Shown here in pieces: positions 24,787 through 30,950 of a DNA stretch of 47,085 bases. Source of the DNA: E44-bin89 sp034409565 (GTDB lineage Bacteria; Chloroflexota; Dehalococcoidia; Dehalococcoidales; RBG-16-60-22); contig DAOUMS010000013.1 in NCBI GenBank assembly GCA_034409565.1, positions 1-47,085 on the forward strand. The letters are read 5' to 3'. The notes under the pieces were generated by a model. The model was given only the letters and a program-made list of their open reading frames with translations. It searched no databases and was not told where the DNA came from. The position numbers and the translations under genes were made by a program. Position 1 is the first letter of the stretch; each line of letters starts with the position of its first letter.

Positions 24787-24887
24787 GAGCAAGTAAGCGC
24801 AGAGCTTATCGAAGGTCATCTTAATTGGTGGCAGTAACCTTTGAGTTATGGGCTCCTTCGATTCTGGGACTTGCTCAAATTATTTTT
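24787..24887 (+). ncRNA. Candidate structured small RNA, about 100 nt, unknown family
   Basis: Two nested, perfect 8-bp helices can form: GAGCAAGT (24787-24794) with ACTTGCTC (24869-24876), and ATCGAAGG (24808-24815) with CCTTCGAT (24855-24862). Two small hairpins fit between them: AAGC/GCTT on the left side and GTAAC/GTTAT in the apical part. The outer helix is followed by AAATTATTTTT, which could serve as a weak termination tract. A promoter points at the first paired base. I do not recognise it as 6S, SRP, tmRNA or RNase P RNA. It overlaps the last codon region of the opposing DUF3800 gene. An alternative is the inverted terminus of a small mobile element. Confidence 0.4.
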
Positions 24888-25636
24888 AACCACTCATACT
24901 CAGCTTTCAAGTGTTCCAATTCTCGCGGTTGAATGTGTAAAAACTTTAGTCCATAACTAAAAAGATTACCTTCGCGACGATAGAAACGATCTTTAAGACT
25001 TAGGATGTAGCTCGGTTCAATCAAGCCATAACCACTGTATTCAAGGCCGTCTTTTAGCGCACCACATACGCTGTCTGAAGCTTGCAATAAGCGGCTAATC
25101 CTCTTTGGAAGAATCCTAAATTTCCTGTATTCTAAGTTAGTCCAAGATATTTTTACCTGTGTTTGGGGCACCCAACCTCTTAAAAGTCGAATATATTCTA
25201 TCATTTTCTCGTAACTAGTATTAGATCTATATTCAAATATTGGAATAGCTCTCCCATTAGTTTTATCACGGGCATACCATGATAACCTTTCCAATAATAG
25301 CCGTACTGAATAAGAATATAGCACACCTTTTTCTCTCAAACCTTTCGACTGGGTAATGAAAGGATGAGTTTTATCTGTAGCTACGCACGCAAACTCCCAT
25401 CGTTCCGTTAATAATTCCCGACAAATATAGCGTTTCTGGTCATGTTTTTTTATCCTACTCCAATGCAGAACCCAGTCGTTCGTTTTTCCAAAGGTCTGTT
25501 TTACACGTTCAACCATAGTACTAGTCTGCGGGTCTATATCCTTAGGAACAATAAGTGCGCCTAAAATGAACCACCTCGAACCACCACTCTCTATTCCCTC
25601 GTCACCCGATTCGTCTATATAACAATTAAAATCCAT
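24875..25636 (-). CDS. DUF3800 domain protein
   Basis: The 253-residue protein opens with the DUF3800 signature (CYIDESGDEG...GSRWFILGALIVPKD), where the early Asp and Glu are proposed metal ligands of an RNase H-like fold. Further acidic and basic residues follow through the domain (KNDWVLHWSRIKKHDQKRYICREL; SVCGALKDGLEY). Such genes are frequent in phage and island regions, and their activity is not established. The gene is distinctly AT-rich and uses different codons from its neighbours, gyrB and pyrR, which suggests horizontal transfer. It is transcribed alone, divergent from the pyrimidine operon, and its 3' end overlaps the candidate small RNA. Confidence 0.8.
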   Translation of the reverse strand: MDFNCYIDESGDEGIESGGSRWFILGALIVPKDIDPQTSTMVERVKQTFGKTNDWVLHWSRIKKHDQKRYICRELLTERWEFACVATDKTHPFITQSKGLREKGVLYSYSVRLLLERLSWYARDKTNGRAIPIFEYRSNTSYEKMIEYIRLLRGWVPQTQVKISWTNLEYRKFRILPKRISRLLQASDSVCGALKDGLEYSGYGLIEPSYILSLKDRFYRREGNLFSYGLKFLHIQPRELEHLKAEYEWLKII

Positions 25637-25706
25637 TTTTGCTATTATATCACACGTGTATTACCAGCATTGTAAATAAGAAACAAAAATAGACTGAGAA
25701 AATCCT

Positions 25707-25736
25707 TTGCAATATTCTGTACCTATGTGTTATACT
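25707..25736 (+). promoter_or_regulatory. Promoter of the pyrimidine operon
   Basis: TTGCAA at 25707-25712 is followed after 18 bases by TATACT (25731-25736), with a TGT extended -10. Transcription would begin near 25743, leaving a leader of about 115 bases before pyrR. Confidence 0.65.
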
Positions 25737-25774
25737 TTCTTAAACTAATTAAGAGCAGGACAAAACCCTTTAAA

Positions 25775-25857
25775 CCAGTCCCGTGAGGCTGGCAAGGAAA
25801 AGACAGAGACATACCGCACCACTGACCTCTTGCCAGCCCCGGCAGGAGGTTATTTTT
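25775..25857 (+). promoter_or_regulatory. PyrR-dependent RNA attenuator
   Basis: The leader contains AGTCCCGTGAGGCT (25777-25790), a full match to the PyrR-binding consensus ARUCCNGNGAGGYU, in a small hairpin closed by CCAG/CTGG. Two exclusive downstream structures can be drawn. An antiterminator pairs GGCTGGCAAG (25787-25796) with CTTGCCAGCC (25829-25838). The competing 9-bp hairpin pairs CCTCTTGCC (25826-25834) with GGCAGGAGG (25841-25849) and is followed by TTATTTTT, directly before the pyrR ATG. That hairpin contains the pyrR ribosome site. UMP-loaded PyrR would stabilise its own loop, break the antiterminator and shut the operon down. Confidence 0.85.
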
Positions 25858-26463
25858 ATGGCCAAGAAGACCGTCATGACCCGGGATGACATCCGGCGCA
25901 CCCTGGCGCGCATCGCACATGAAATCATCGAGCAGAACAAGTCCATGGACCACCTGATACTGGTGGGGATGCGGACGCGGGGGTTCCCTCTGGCCAGGCG
26001 GCTCGCGGCCAATATCCAGAAGTTTGAAAACATGACCGTACCCGTCGGTGCCCTCGACTTCAGCCTCTACCGCGATGATATTTCCCACCTAGAAAAGCAG
26101 CCCGTCGTCCAGCGCACCGACATCCCGACGAGCATCGACGGCAAATCAATCGTGCTCGTTGATGACGTGCTTTACACCGGTCGCAGCACGCGGGCAGCCA
26201 TGGATGCACTCATCGACCTCGGCCGCCCCAGGCAGATTCAACTGGCGGTGCTCATTGACCGTGGCCACCGCGAGATGCCCATCCGCCCCGACTACGTCGG
26301 CAAGAACATACCGAGCGCCCGCCACGAAGAAATACAGGTCCACCTCATGGAGACTGACGGCATGGACGAAGTGGCTATTGTCCGCCACGAGTCGGACACC
26401 AGCAATAACCAGTTGCAGCCAGTGAAAACCGGAAGGGGGAGTGGCCATGACATTAACAAATAG
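25858..26463 (+). CDS. pyrR: Pyrimidine operon regulator PyrR / uracil phosphoribosyltransferase
   Basis: The 201-residue protein binds the leader of its own operon when UMP or UTP is high and often also has uracil phosphoribosyltransferase activity. It starts at the ATG at 25858, nine bases after AGGAGG. The PRPP-binding loop (SIVLVDDVLYTGRSTRAAMDAL) and the family motif LVGMRTRGFPLARRLA are present. The usual PyrR length is about 180 residues, so the last 20 (NNQLQPVKTGRGSGHDIN) are an extension caused by overlap with pyrB. Its RNA target is visible just upstream. Confidence 0.95.
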   Translation: MAKKTVMTRDDIRRTLARIAHEIIEQNKSMDHLILVGMRTRGFPLARRLAANIQKFENMTVPVGALDFSLYRDDISHLEKQPVVQRTDIPTSIDGKSIVLVDDVLYTGRSTRAAMDALIDLGRPRQIQLAVLIDRGHREMPIRPDYVGKNIPSARHEEIQVHLMETDGMDEVAIVRHESDTSNNQLQPVKTGRGSGHDINK

Positions 26464-27868
26464 AAGCTTGGTTACCATTGATGACCTTTCTTACGGAGAA
26501 ATTGAAGCGCTCTTCAATCTAGCGGACGAGATGTACGAGGCTATGGACAAGCAACACGAGCTGTGCCGGGGCAAGATTATGGCCAGCCTGTTCTTTGAGC
26601 CCAGCACCCGGACGCGGCTCTCCTTCGAGACGGCGATGCACCGCCTCGGAGGGAGCGTCATCACCGCCGCTGATGTCGGGGCAACTTCACTGGCCAAAGG
26701 CGAAAGCATCGCCGATATGGCCAGAGTGGTCGGCAGCTACGTTGACATGATTGTCATCCGCCACCCCTGGGAAGGAGCAGCCAAGGTGGTTGCCGACTAT
26801 GCCGGCGTCCCGGTCATCAATGCTGGCGATGGCGGTCACCAGCACCCCACCCAGACGCTGCTCGACCTTTACACCATCAAAAAGGAGAAGAAGACCTTGA
26901 GGGGTCTTAAAATAGGGCTGTGGGGCGACCTCAAGTACGGCCGGACGACACACTCCCTCATCTTCGCTCTGGCCAAGTTCGGGGCCAATATCCTCTTTTA
27001 TCCCACGCCGGGGCTGGAGGTGCCGGAGCACGTCCTGGAAAAACTGACTACGGAGTATGGCGGCGAACTGGAAAAGTACGCATCCCGGAACAAGTCAACC
27101 AAAGAAAAGCTGTTTCCCCTTGATGCCATTTATCTGACGCCCAGCAGCCCGCACCAGCTGGCCATGATGCCCGATGTGAATATTCAGGTGGAATTAAAGA
27201 AGGGCATCGATGCCCTCTACGTTACCCGACCCCAGAAGGAACGCTTTTCCGCCGCCGAAAAAGGCAAGGAATTAAGGGGAAAATACCCCGTCGTGGATAA
27301 GAAGCTGCTCAAGAGCAAGGAGTTCAAAAGGACGCTGGTAATGCACCCGCTGCCCCGCGTCGATGAACTGGCGCGGGAACTTGATGCCGACCCGAGGAGC
27401 CTGTACTTCAAACAGGCAGCGCGCGGGGTGCCGGTGCGGATGGCGCTCATCGCCCTGCTGCTGGGGGCGAAAGACGTGACTATTCCACCGGAAAAAGCGC
27501 CGCCGATAGCCTACCCCGTCTACCGGCGTGATTACGGCCCCAGGTGTCCCAACCCGCGCTGCGTCTCAGTGCAGGAGACGGAAGTAAGATACCTCAGGCC
27601 CGAATACAAAATCGTCAACCGCAGACCGCTCACCCTGCGCTGCGTCTACTGCGAACACGGTTTTGAGCCGGAATTCGTCGCCAGCGCCGACTGGCATGAG
27701 GGGAAAACGGCGACCAAGAAATACCACAGCGCCTCAAGCCACTGGGCCAGGAAAATCAGGCCCGAAAACCTGATTGTCTTCCGCTCGAACCAGGACGCCG
27801 AAAACATTGGCTTCAAGCCGAGCCGGTACGTCAGGGTGCGACGCCGGAGAAAGGGTACGCAGAAATGA
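26447..27868 (+). CDS. pyrB: Aspartate carbamoyltransferase fused to a PyrI-type zinc domain and an Ada-like tail
   Basis: The 473-residue protein joins carbamoyl phosphate to aspartate. Residues 1 to about 350 are a complete catalytic chain with FFEPSTRTRLSFE, DGGHQHPTQTLLDL and MHPLPRVDEL. Residues about 355-410 carry four cysteines, C367, C372, C399 and C402, in the CX4C...CX2C pattern of the zinc domain of PyrI (RCPNPRCVS and RCVYCEHG). The nucleotide-binding half of PyrI is absent. The last 60 residues (YHSASSHW...ENLIVFRSNQDAENIGFKPSRYVRV) resemble an Ada-type metal domain whose cysteines are replaced. The ATG at 26447 has GGGGGAG at a good distance and is preferred to the GTG at 26441. 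It overlaps pyrR by 17 bases. Confidence 0.92.
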   Translation: MTLTNRSLVTIDDLSYGEIEALFNLADEMYEAMDKQHELCRGKIMASLFFEPSTRTRLSFETAMHRLGGSVITAADVGATSLAKGESIADMARVVGSYVDMIVIRHPWEGAAKVVADYAGVPVINAGDGGHQHPTQTLLDLYTIKKEKKTLRGLKIGLWGDLKYGRTTHSLIFALAKFGANILFYPTPGLEVPEHVLEKLTTEYGGELEKYASRNKSTKEKLFPLDAIYLTPSSPHQLAMMPDVNIQVELKKGIDALYVTRPQKERFSAAEKGKELRGKYPVVDKKLLKSKEFKRTLVMHPLPRVDELARELDADPRSLYFKQAARGVPVRMALIALLLGAKDVTIPPEKAPPIAYPVYRRDYGPRCPNPRCVSVQETEVRYLRPEYKIVNRRPLTLRCVYCEHGFEPEFVASADWHEGKTATKKYHSASSHWARKIRPENLIVFRSNQDAENIGFKPSRYVRVRRRRKGTQK

Positions 27869-29172
27869 AATCATTGCTGATTAAAGATGGGCGGATTATT
27901 GACCCGGGCCAGGGCATAGACGAGCGGGGCAGCCTGCTGGTCAGCGAGGTCAAAATCGCCTGGCAGGGAGCAATCCCTCCCCAGGCCGATTATGACATTC
28001 TATATGCCGAAGGCATGGTGGTCTGCCCGGGCTTCCTTGACCTGCACTGCCACCTCAGGCAGCCCGGCTTTGAGGAGAAGGAGACCATTGCCACCGGCAC
28101 CCGGGCGGCGGCCAGGGGAGGCTTCACCACCGTGTGCTGCATGCCCAACACCAGCCCGGCGCTGGACAATAAAGAAACCATAGAGTATGTCAAAACCGAA
28201 GCCGAGAAATCGAGCCCCATCCGCGTGCTGCCCATCGGCTGCATCACCAGGGGCAGGAAAGGCGAAGCACTCGCTAACATGGTGGTGATGGCGGGGGCGG
28301 GGGTCATTGGCTTCAGCGACGACGGCAGCCCGGTGCAAGACCCGGAAATAATGCGCCAAGCACTGGCGAAAAGCAAAGAACTCGGCCTGCCGGTCATTAA
28401 CCACTGCGAGGAACTGTCGCTCGTCGAGGGCGGACAGATGAACGAGGGAGAGCTTGCCCAGCGACTCGGCCTGCGCGGCATCCCACCGGCCTCCGAGGAA
28501 ATCATGGTGTCGCGGGATATCATGCTCGCCAGAATGACCGGTGGGCACGTGCACATCGCCCACGTCAGCACGGCGGGGGCGGTGGCCCTCATCCGGGACG
28601 GCAAAAAGCAGGGGGTAAGGGTTACCGCCGAGGTCACCCCCCACCACCTCACCCTCACCGAGGAAGAGTGCAACGGCTACAACACCAACGCCAAGGTCAG
28701 CCCGCCCCTGCGCACCAGACGGGACAACCAGTCGCTGCTCAGGGGACTGAAAGACGGCACAGTAGATATCATCGCCACCGACCACGCCCCGCACACGCGG
28801 TCGGACAAGGAGTGCGACTTCAGCAAGGCCGCCAGCGGCATCGCCAACTTCGAGACCGCGCTGGGCAGCCTGCTATGGCCGGTGCACAGCGGTCAACTGG
28901 AACTGGCCACCCTCGTCGCCAGGCTAACCAGTGAGCCGGCAAAACTTTTGAAGCAGGAGCTGCTCGGCACGCTGAAAATCGGCGCGGCGGCGGACATCAC
29001 CGTCTTTGACCCGTATAAAGAGTGGACGGTTGACCCGGCGTCGTTCATCTCCAAGGGGAAGAACACGCCACTCGTCGGCCGCGTGCTCAAAGGTAAAACG
29101 ATGGCCACCATCTACGGCGGCAAACTGGTATACAAAGACGACTCCGTTGTACTTGTAGGGGAGGTGAGGTAG
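27865..29172 (+). CDS. pyrC: Dihydroorotase
   Basis: The 435-residue metal-dependent hydrolase cyclises carbamoyl aspartate to dihydroorotate. The zinc motif HCHLRQPGFEEKETI follows the FLDLHCH strand near residue 60. Further ligands lie in NHCEE, HIAHVSTAGAV and the catalytic aspartate in IATDHAPHTRSDK. It belongs to the longer (type I, PyrC/AllB-like) dihydroorotases. Its ATG overlaps the pyrB stop in an ATGA, so translation is coupled. In several bacteria this class works in a complex with PyrB, which would fit the unusual PyrB here. That is inference. Confidence 0.95.
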   Translation: MKSLLIKDGRIIDPGQGIDERGSLLVSEVKIAWQGAIPPQADYDILYAEGMVVCPGFLDLHCHLRQPGFEEKETIATGTRAAARGGFTTVCCMPNTSPALDNKETIEYVKTEAEKSSPIRVLPIGCITRGRKGEALANMVVMAGAGVIGFSDDGSPVQDPEIMRQALAKSKELGLPVINHCEELSLVEGGQMNEGELAQRLGLRGIPPASEEIMVSRDIMLARMTGGHVHIAHVSTAGAVALIRDGKKQGVRVTAEVTPHHLTLTEEECNGYNTNAKVSPPLRTRRDNQSLLRGLKDGTVDIIATDHAPHTRSDKECDFSKAASGIANFETALGSLLWPVHSGQLELATLVARLTSEPAKLLKQELLGTLKIGAAADITVFDPYKEWTVDPASFISKGKNTPLVGRVLKGKTMATIYGGKLVYKDDSVVLVGEVR

Positions 29173-29187
29173 ATAAATAAGAAAACT

Positions 29188-30264
29188 TTGCTGGTGCTGG
29201 CCGACGGCTCGGTGTACGAGGGACTATCCTTTGGCGCCGAAGTTGACGCCTACGGCGAGGTGGTCTTCAACACCAGCATGATTGGCTACCAAGAGATGCT
29301 GACCGACCCCTCCTACGCCGGGCAGATACTGGTGCCCACGTACCCGTTAATCGGCAACTACGGCACCAGCGGGCAGGACGTTGAATCGAACCGGGTACAG
29401 GTCAGGGGCTTTGTGGTCAGGGAGAAGTGCTCACAGCCGAACCACTACCTGAACCAGCAGACCATCCACGATTACCTGCTGGAAAACCATATCCCCGCCC
29501 TCCACGGCGTTGACACACGGTCGCTCACCCGCAAGCTGCGTTCGCACGGGGTGATGATGGGCTACCTCACCGGTGAGAAGTCGCCGGAGGAAGCACTGGC
29601 AGCACTGAAAAGGCTGCCCGACTACGGCAGCGTTGATTTCGTGCGGAAAGTATCCGCCCCCCGCCCTTACACCTGGGAGCCAGAACCTGATGATGACAAT
29701 ATGCCCCATGTCGTCGTGCTGGACTGCGGACTGAAGTTCAACATTTTAAGGCTTTTAAAGCAGCAGGGCTGCCGCATCACCGCCGTGCCCTGCACTACCC
29801 CGGCCGATGACATTTTAAGCTTGAACCCCGACGGCATTTTGTTGTCCCCCGGCCCCGGCGACCCCGAATTGCTGGACTACATCGTTGACACGGTAAAGGG
29901 ATTAATCGGCCGGAAGCCGATGATGGGCATCTGCCTGGGCAACCAGCTCATTGCCCGCGCCTTCGGCGGGAAGACTTTTAAACTGAAGTTCGGCCACCGC
30001 GGCGGCAACCACCCGGTCCGGGACTTGAAAACGGGGAGGATACACATCACCGCCCAGAACCACGGCTACGCCGTTGACCCGGACACTTTGAAGGACGGCC
30101 TTGAGGTGACGCAGATAAACCTGAACGACGGCACGGTGGAGGGACTAAGGCACAAAGAACTGCCCATCTTCTGCATCCAGTACCACAGCGAGGCCTCCCC
30201 CGGCCCCCTGGATAATACCTACCTCTTTGAGGAGTTTATGAAGATGGTGAGGGGAGAAAAATAA
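29188..30264 (+). CDS. carA: Carbamoyl-phosphate synthase small chain (glutaminase)
   Basis: The 358-residue glutamine amidotransferase supplies ammonia to CarB. The N-terminal domain has the STSMIGYQEMLTDPSY-type motif (NTSMIGYQEMLTDPSY). The class I amidotransferase domain has the nucleophile in GICLGNQL and the His-Glu pair in QYHSEASPGP. The first standard start codon in frame is the TTG at 29188, but its ribosome site is poor. The ideal GGGGAGGTGAGG at 29158-29169 points to codon ATA at 29173, which would give INKKTLLVLADGS with initiator Met, the normal CarA N-terminus. Initiation at AUA is therefore suspected. It starts right after the pyrC stop. Confidence 0.94.
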   Translation: MLVLADGSVYEGLSFGAEVDAYGEVVFNTSMIGYQEMLTDPSYAGQILVPTYPLIGNYGTSGQDVESNRVQVRGFVVREKCSQPNHYLNQQTIHDYLLENHIPALHGVDTRSLTRKLRSHGVMMGYLTGEKSPEEALAALKRLPDYGSVDFVRKVSAPRPYTWEPEPDDDNMPHVVVLDCGLKFNILRLLKQQGCRITAVPCTTPADDILSLNPDGILLSPGPGDPELLDYIVDTVKGLIGRKPMMGICLGNQLIARAFGGKTFKLKFGHRGGNHPVRDLKTGRIHITAQNHGYAVDPDTLKDGLEVTQINLNDGTVEGLRHKELPIFCIQYHSEASPGPLDNTYLFEEFMKMVRGEK

Positions 30265-30305
30265 AAGCGGGAAAAAGAGGGGCGGAATAAATATGGGGTG
30301 TTTAA

Positions 30306-30365
30306 GAGGGGCGAAGCCCCTCTCCCAAAATCCCTCCCCCTCTCCTTTGTTTGAAGGAGAGGGGG
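30306..30365. repeat. Double-palindrome intergenic element
   Basis: Two hairpins sit side by side between carA and the next gene. GAGGGGC/GCCCCTC (30306-30322, 3-base loop) is 7 bp. CCCCCTCTCCTT/AAGGAGAGGGGG (30336-30365, 6-base loop) is a perfect 12 bp. The G/C-rich sequence resembles dispersed intergenic palindromes of bacterial genomes. No T tract follows, so it is not a normal terminator. It may lower read-through or mRNA decay between the carA and carB parts of the operon. Confidence 0.6.
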
Positions 30366-30385
30366 ACAAAGGGGGTGAGGTAGAG

Positions 30386-30937
30386 ATGGCAGATGATAAT
30401 CAACTAACTAGAGAGGAACAAGCCTGGCTGGTGGAATATGAGTGTTGCCAAGAGTACGTTGACTCTGCTGCAAGCCGAGACTGGCAGATTGCTAGCATAG
30501 TCTGGGCTGCAGCTTTAGCTGGCTTATTTATCCTCGCATTCGCTGACAATAACTGCGGTGGTGCTATTATCACAACCTTCCTTGCTTTAATAACAATAGT
30601 TATACTGTGTCTCTTCTGGAAGATGGTAGACCGAATGGTATTCTTCCAAAAGGCCTGCATGGAAAGGATGCGCGAAATAGAACATCAATTAGGAATGAAA
30701 CGAGGAATATATTTTTACCTTCTCGATAATTGGCCTAAAAGGGGCAAGATTAATTACAGAGAAAATCTGTCAGATGATGAATTAAAGAAGTTGCAAGATA
30801 AATATTTGCAAAACAGGAGCACTGCCCCTCGACCACATACTTCTACCGCTACCCACGTCATAAATGTGCTGATTATGACCGCTTGGCTTGGAGTAACTCT
30901 TTGGAAATGGGGAACCTTTTTAGGTTGGTTTAGTTAA
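30386..30937 (+). CDS. Hypothetical membrane protein inside the car operon
   Basis: I choose the ATG at 30386 (183 residues), preceded by GGGGGTGAGG. An upstream in-frame ATG at 30293 would translate the palindromic element. A short acidic N-terminus leads to two closely spaced membrane helices (about 38-56 and 60-77), then a conserved-looking charged motif (MERMREIEHQLGM, about 92-104). A soluble segment and a third helix near the C-terminus follow (VINVLIMTAWLGVTLWKWG). The layout recalls small 2-3 helix membrane proteins of unknown role. It is AT-rich compared with carA and carB and interrupts a well-conserved gene order, so it is probably a late arrival. Confidence 0.6.
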   Translation: MADDNQLTREEQAWLVEYECCQEYVDSAASRDWQIASIVWAAALAGLFILAFADNNCGGAIITTFLALITIVILCLFWKMVDRMVFFQKACMERMREIEHQLGMKRGIYFYLLDNWPKRGKINYRENLSDDELKKLQDKYLQNRSTAPRPHTSTATHVINVLIMTAWLGVTLWKWGTFLGWFS

Positions 30938-30950
30938 CGTGGAGTCTAAA

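Noticed and set aside
24787..24887. Inverted repeat as terminator of the DUF3800 gene
   Set aside because: On the minus strand no T tract follows the outer helix, while a promoter and a T-rich end exist for the plus strand. A bidirectional role is still possible.
30293..30385. Upstream start of the membrane protein through the palindromic element
   Set aside because: It would translate the repeat into a Pro/Ser/Gly-rich leader, while a good ribosome site exists before the ATG at 30386.
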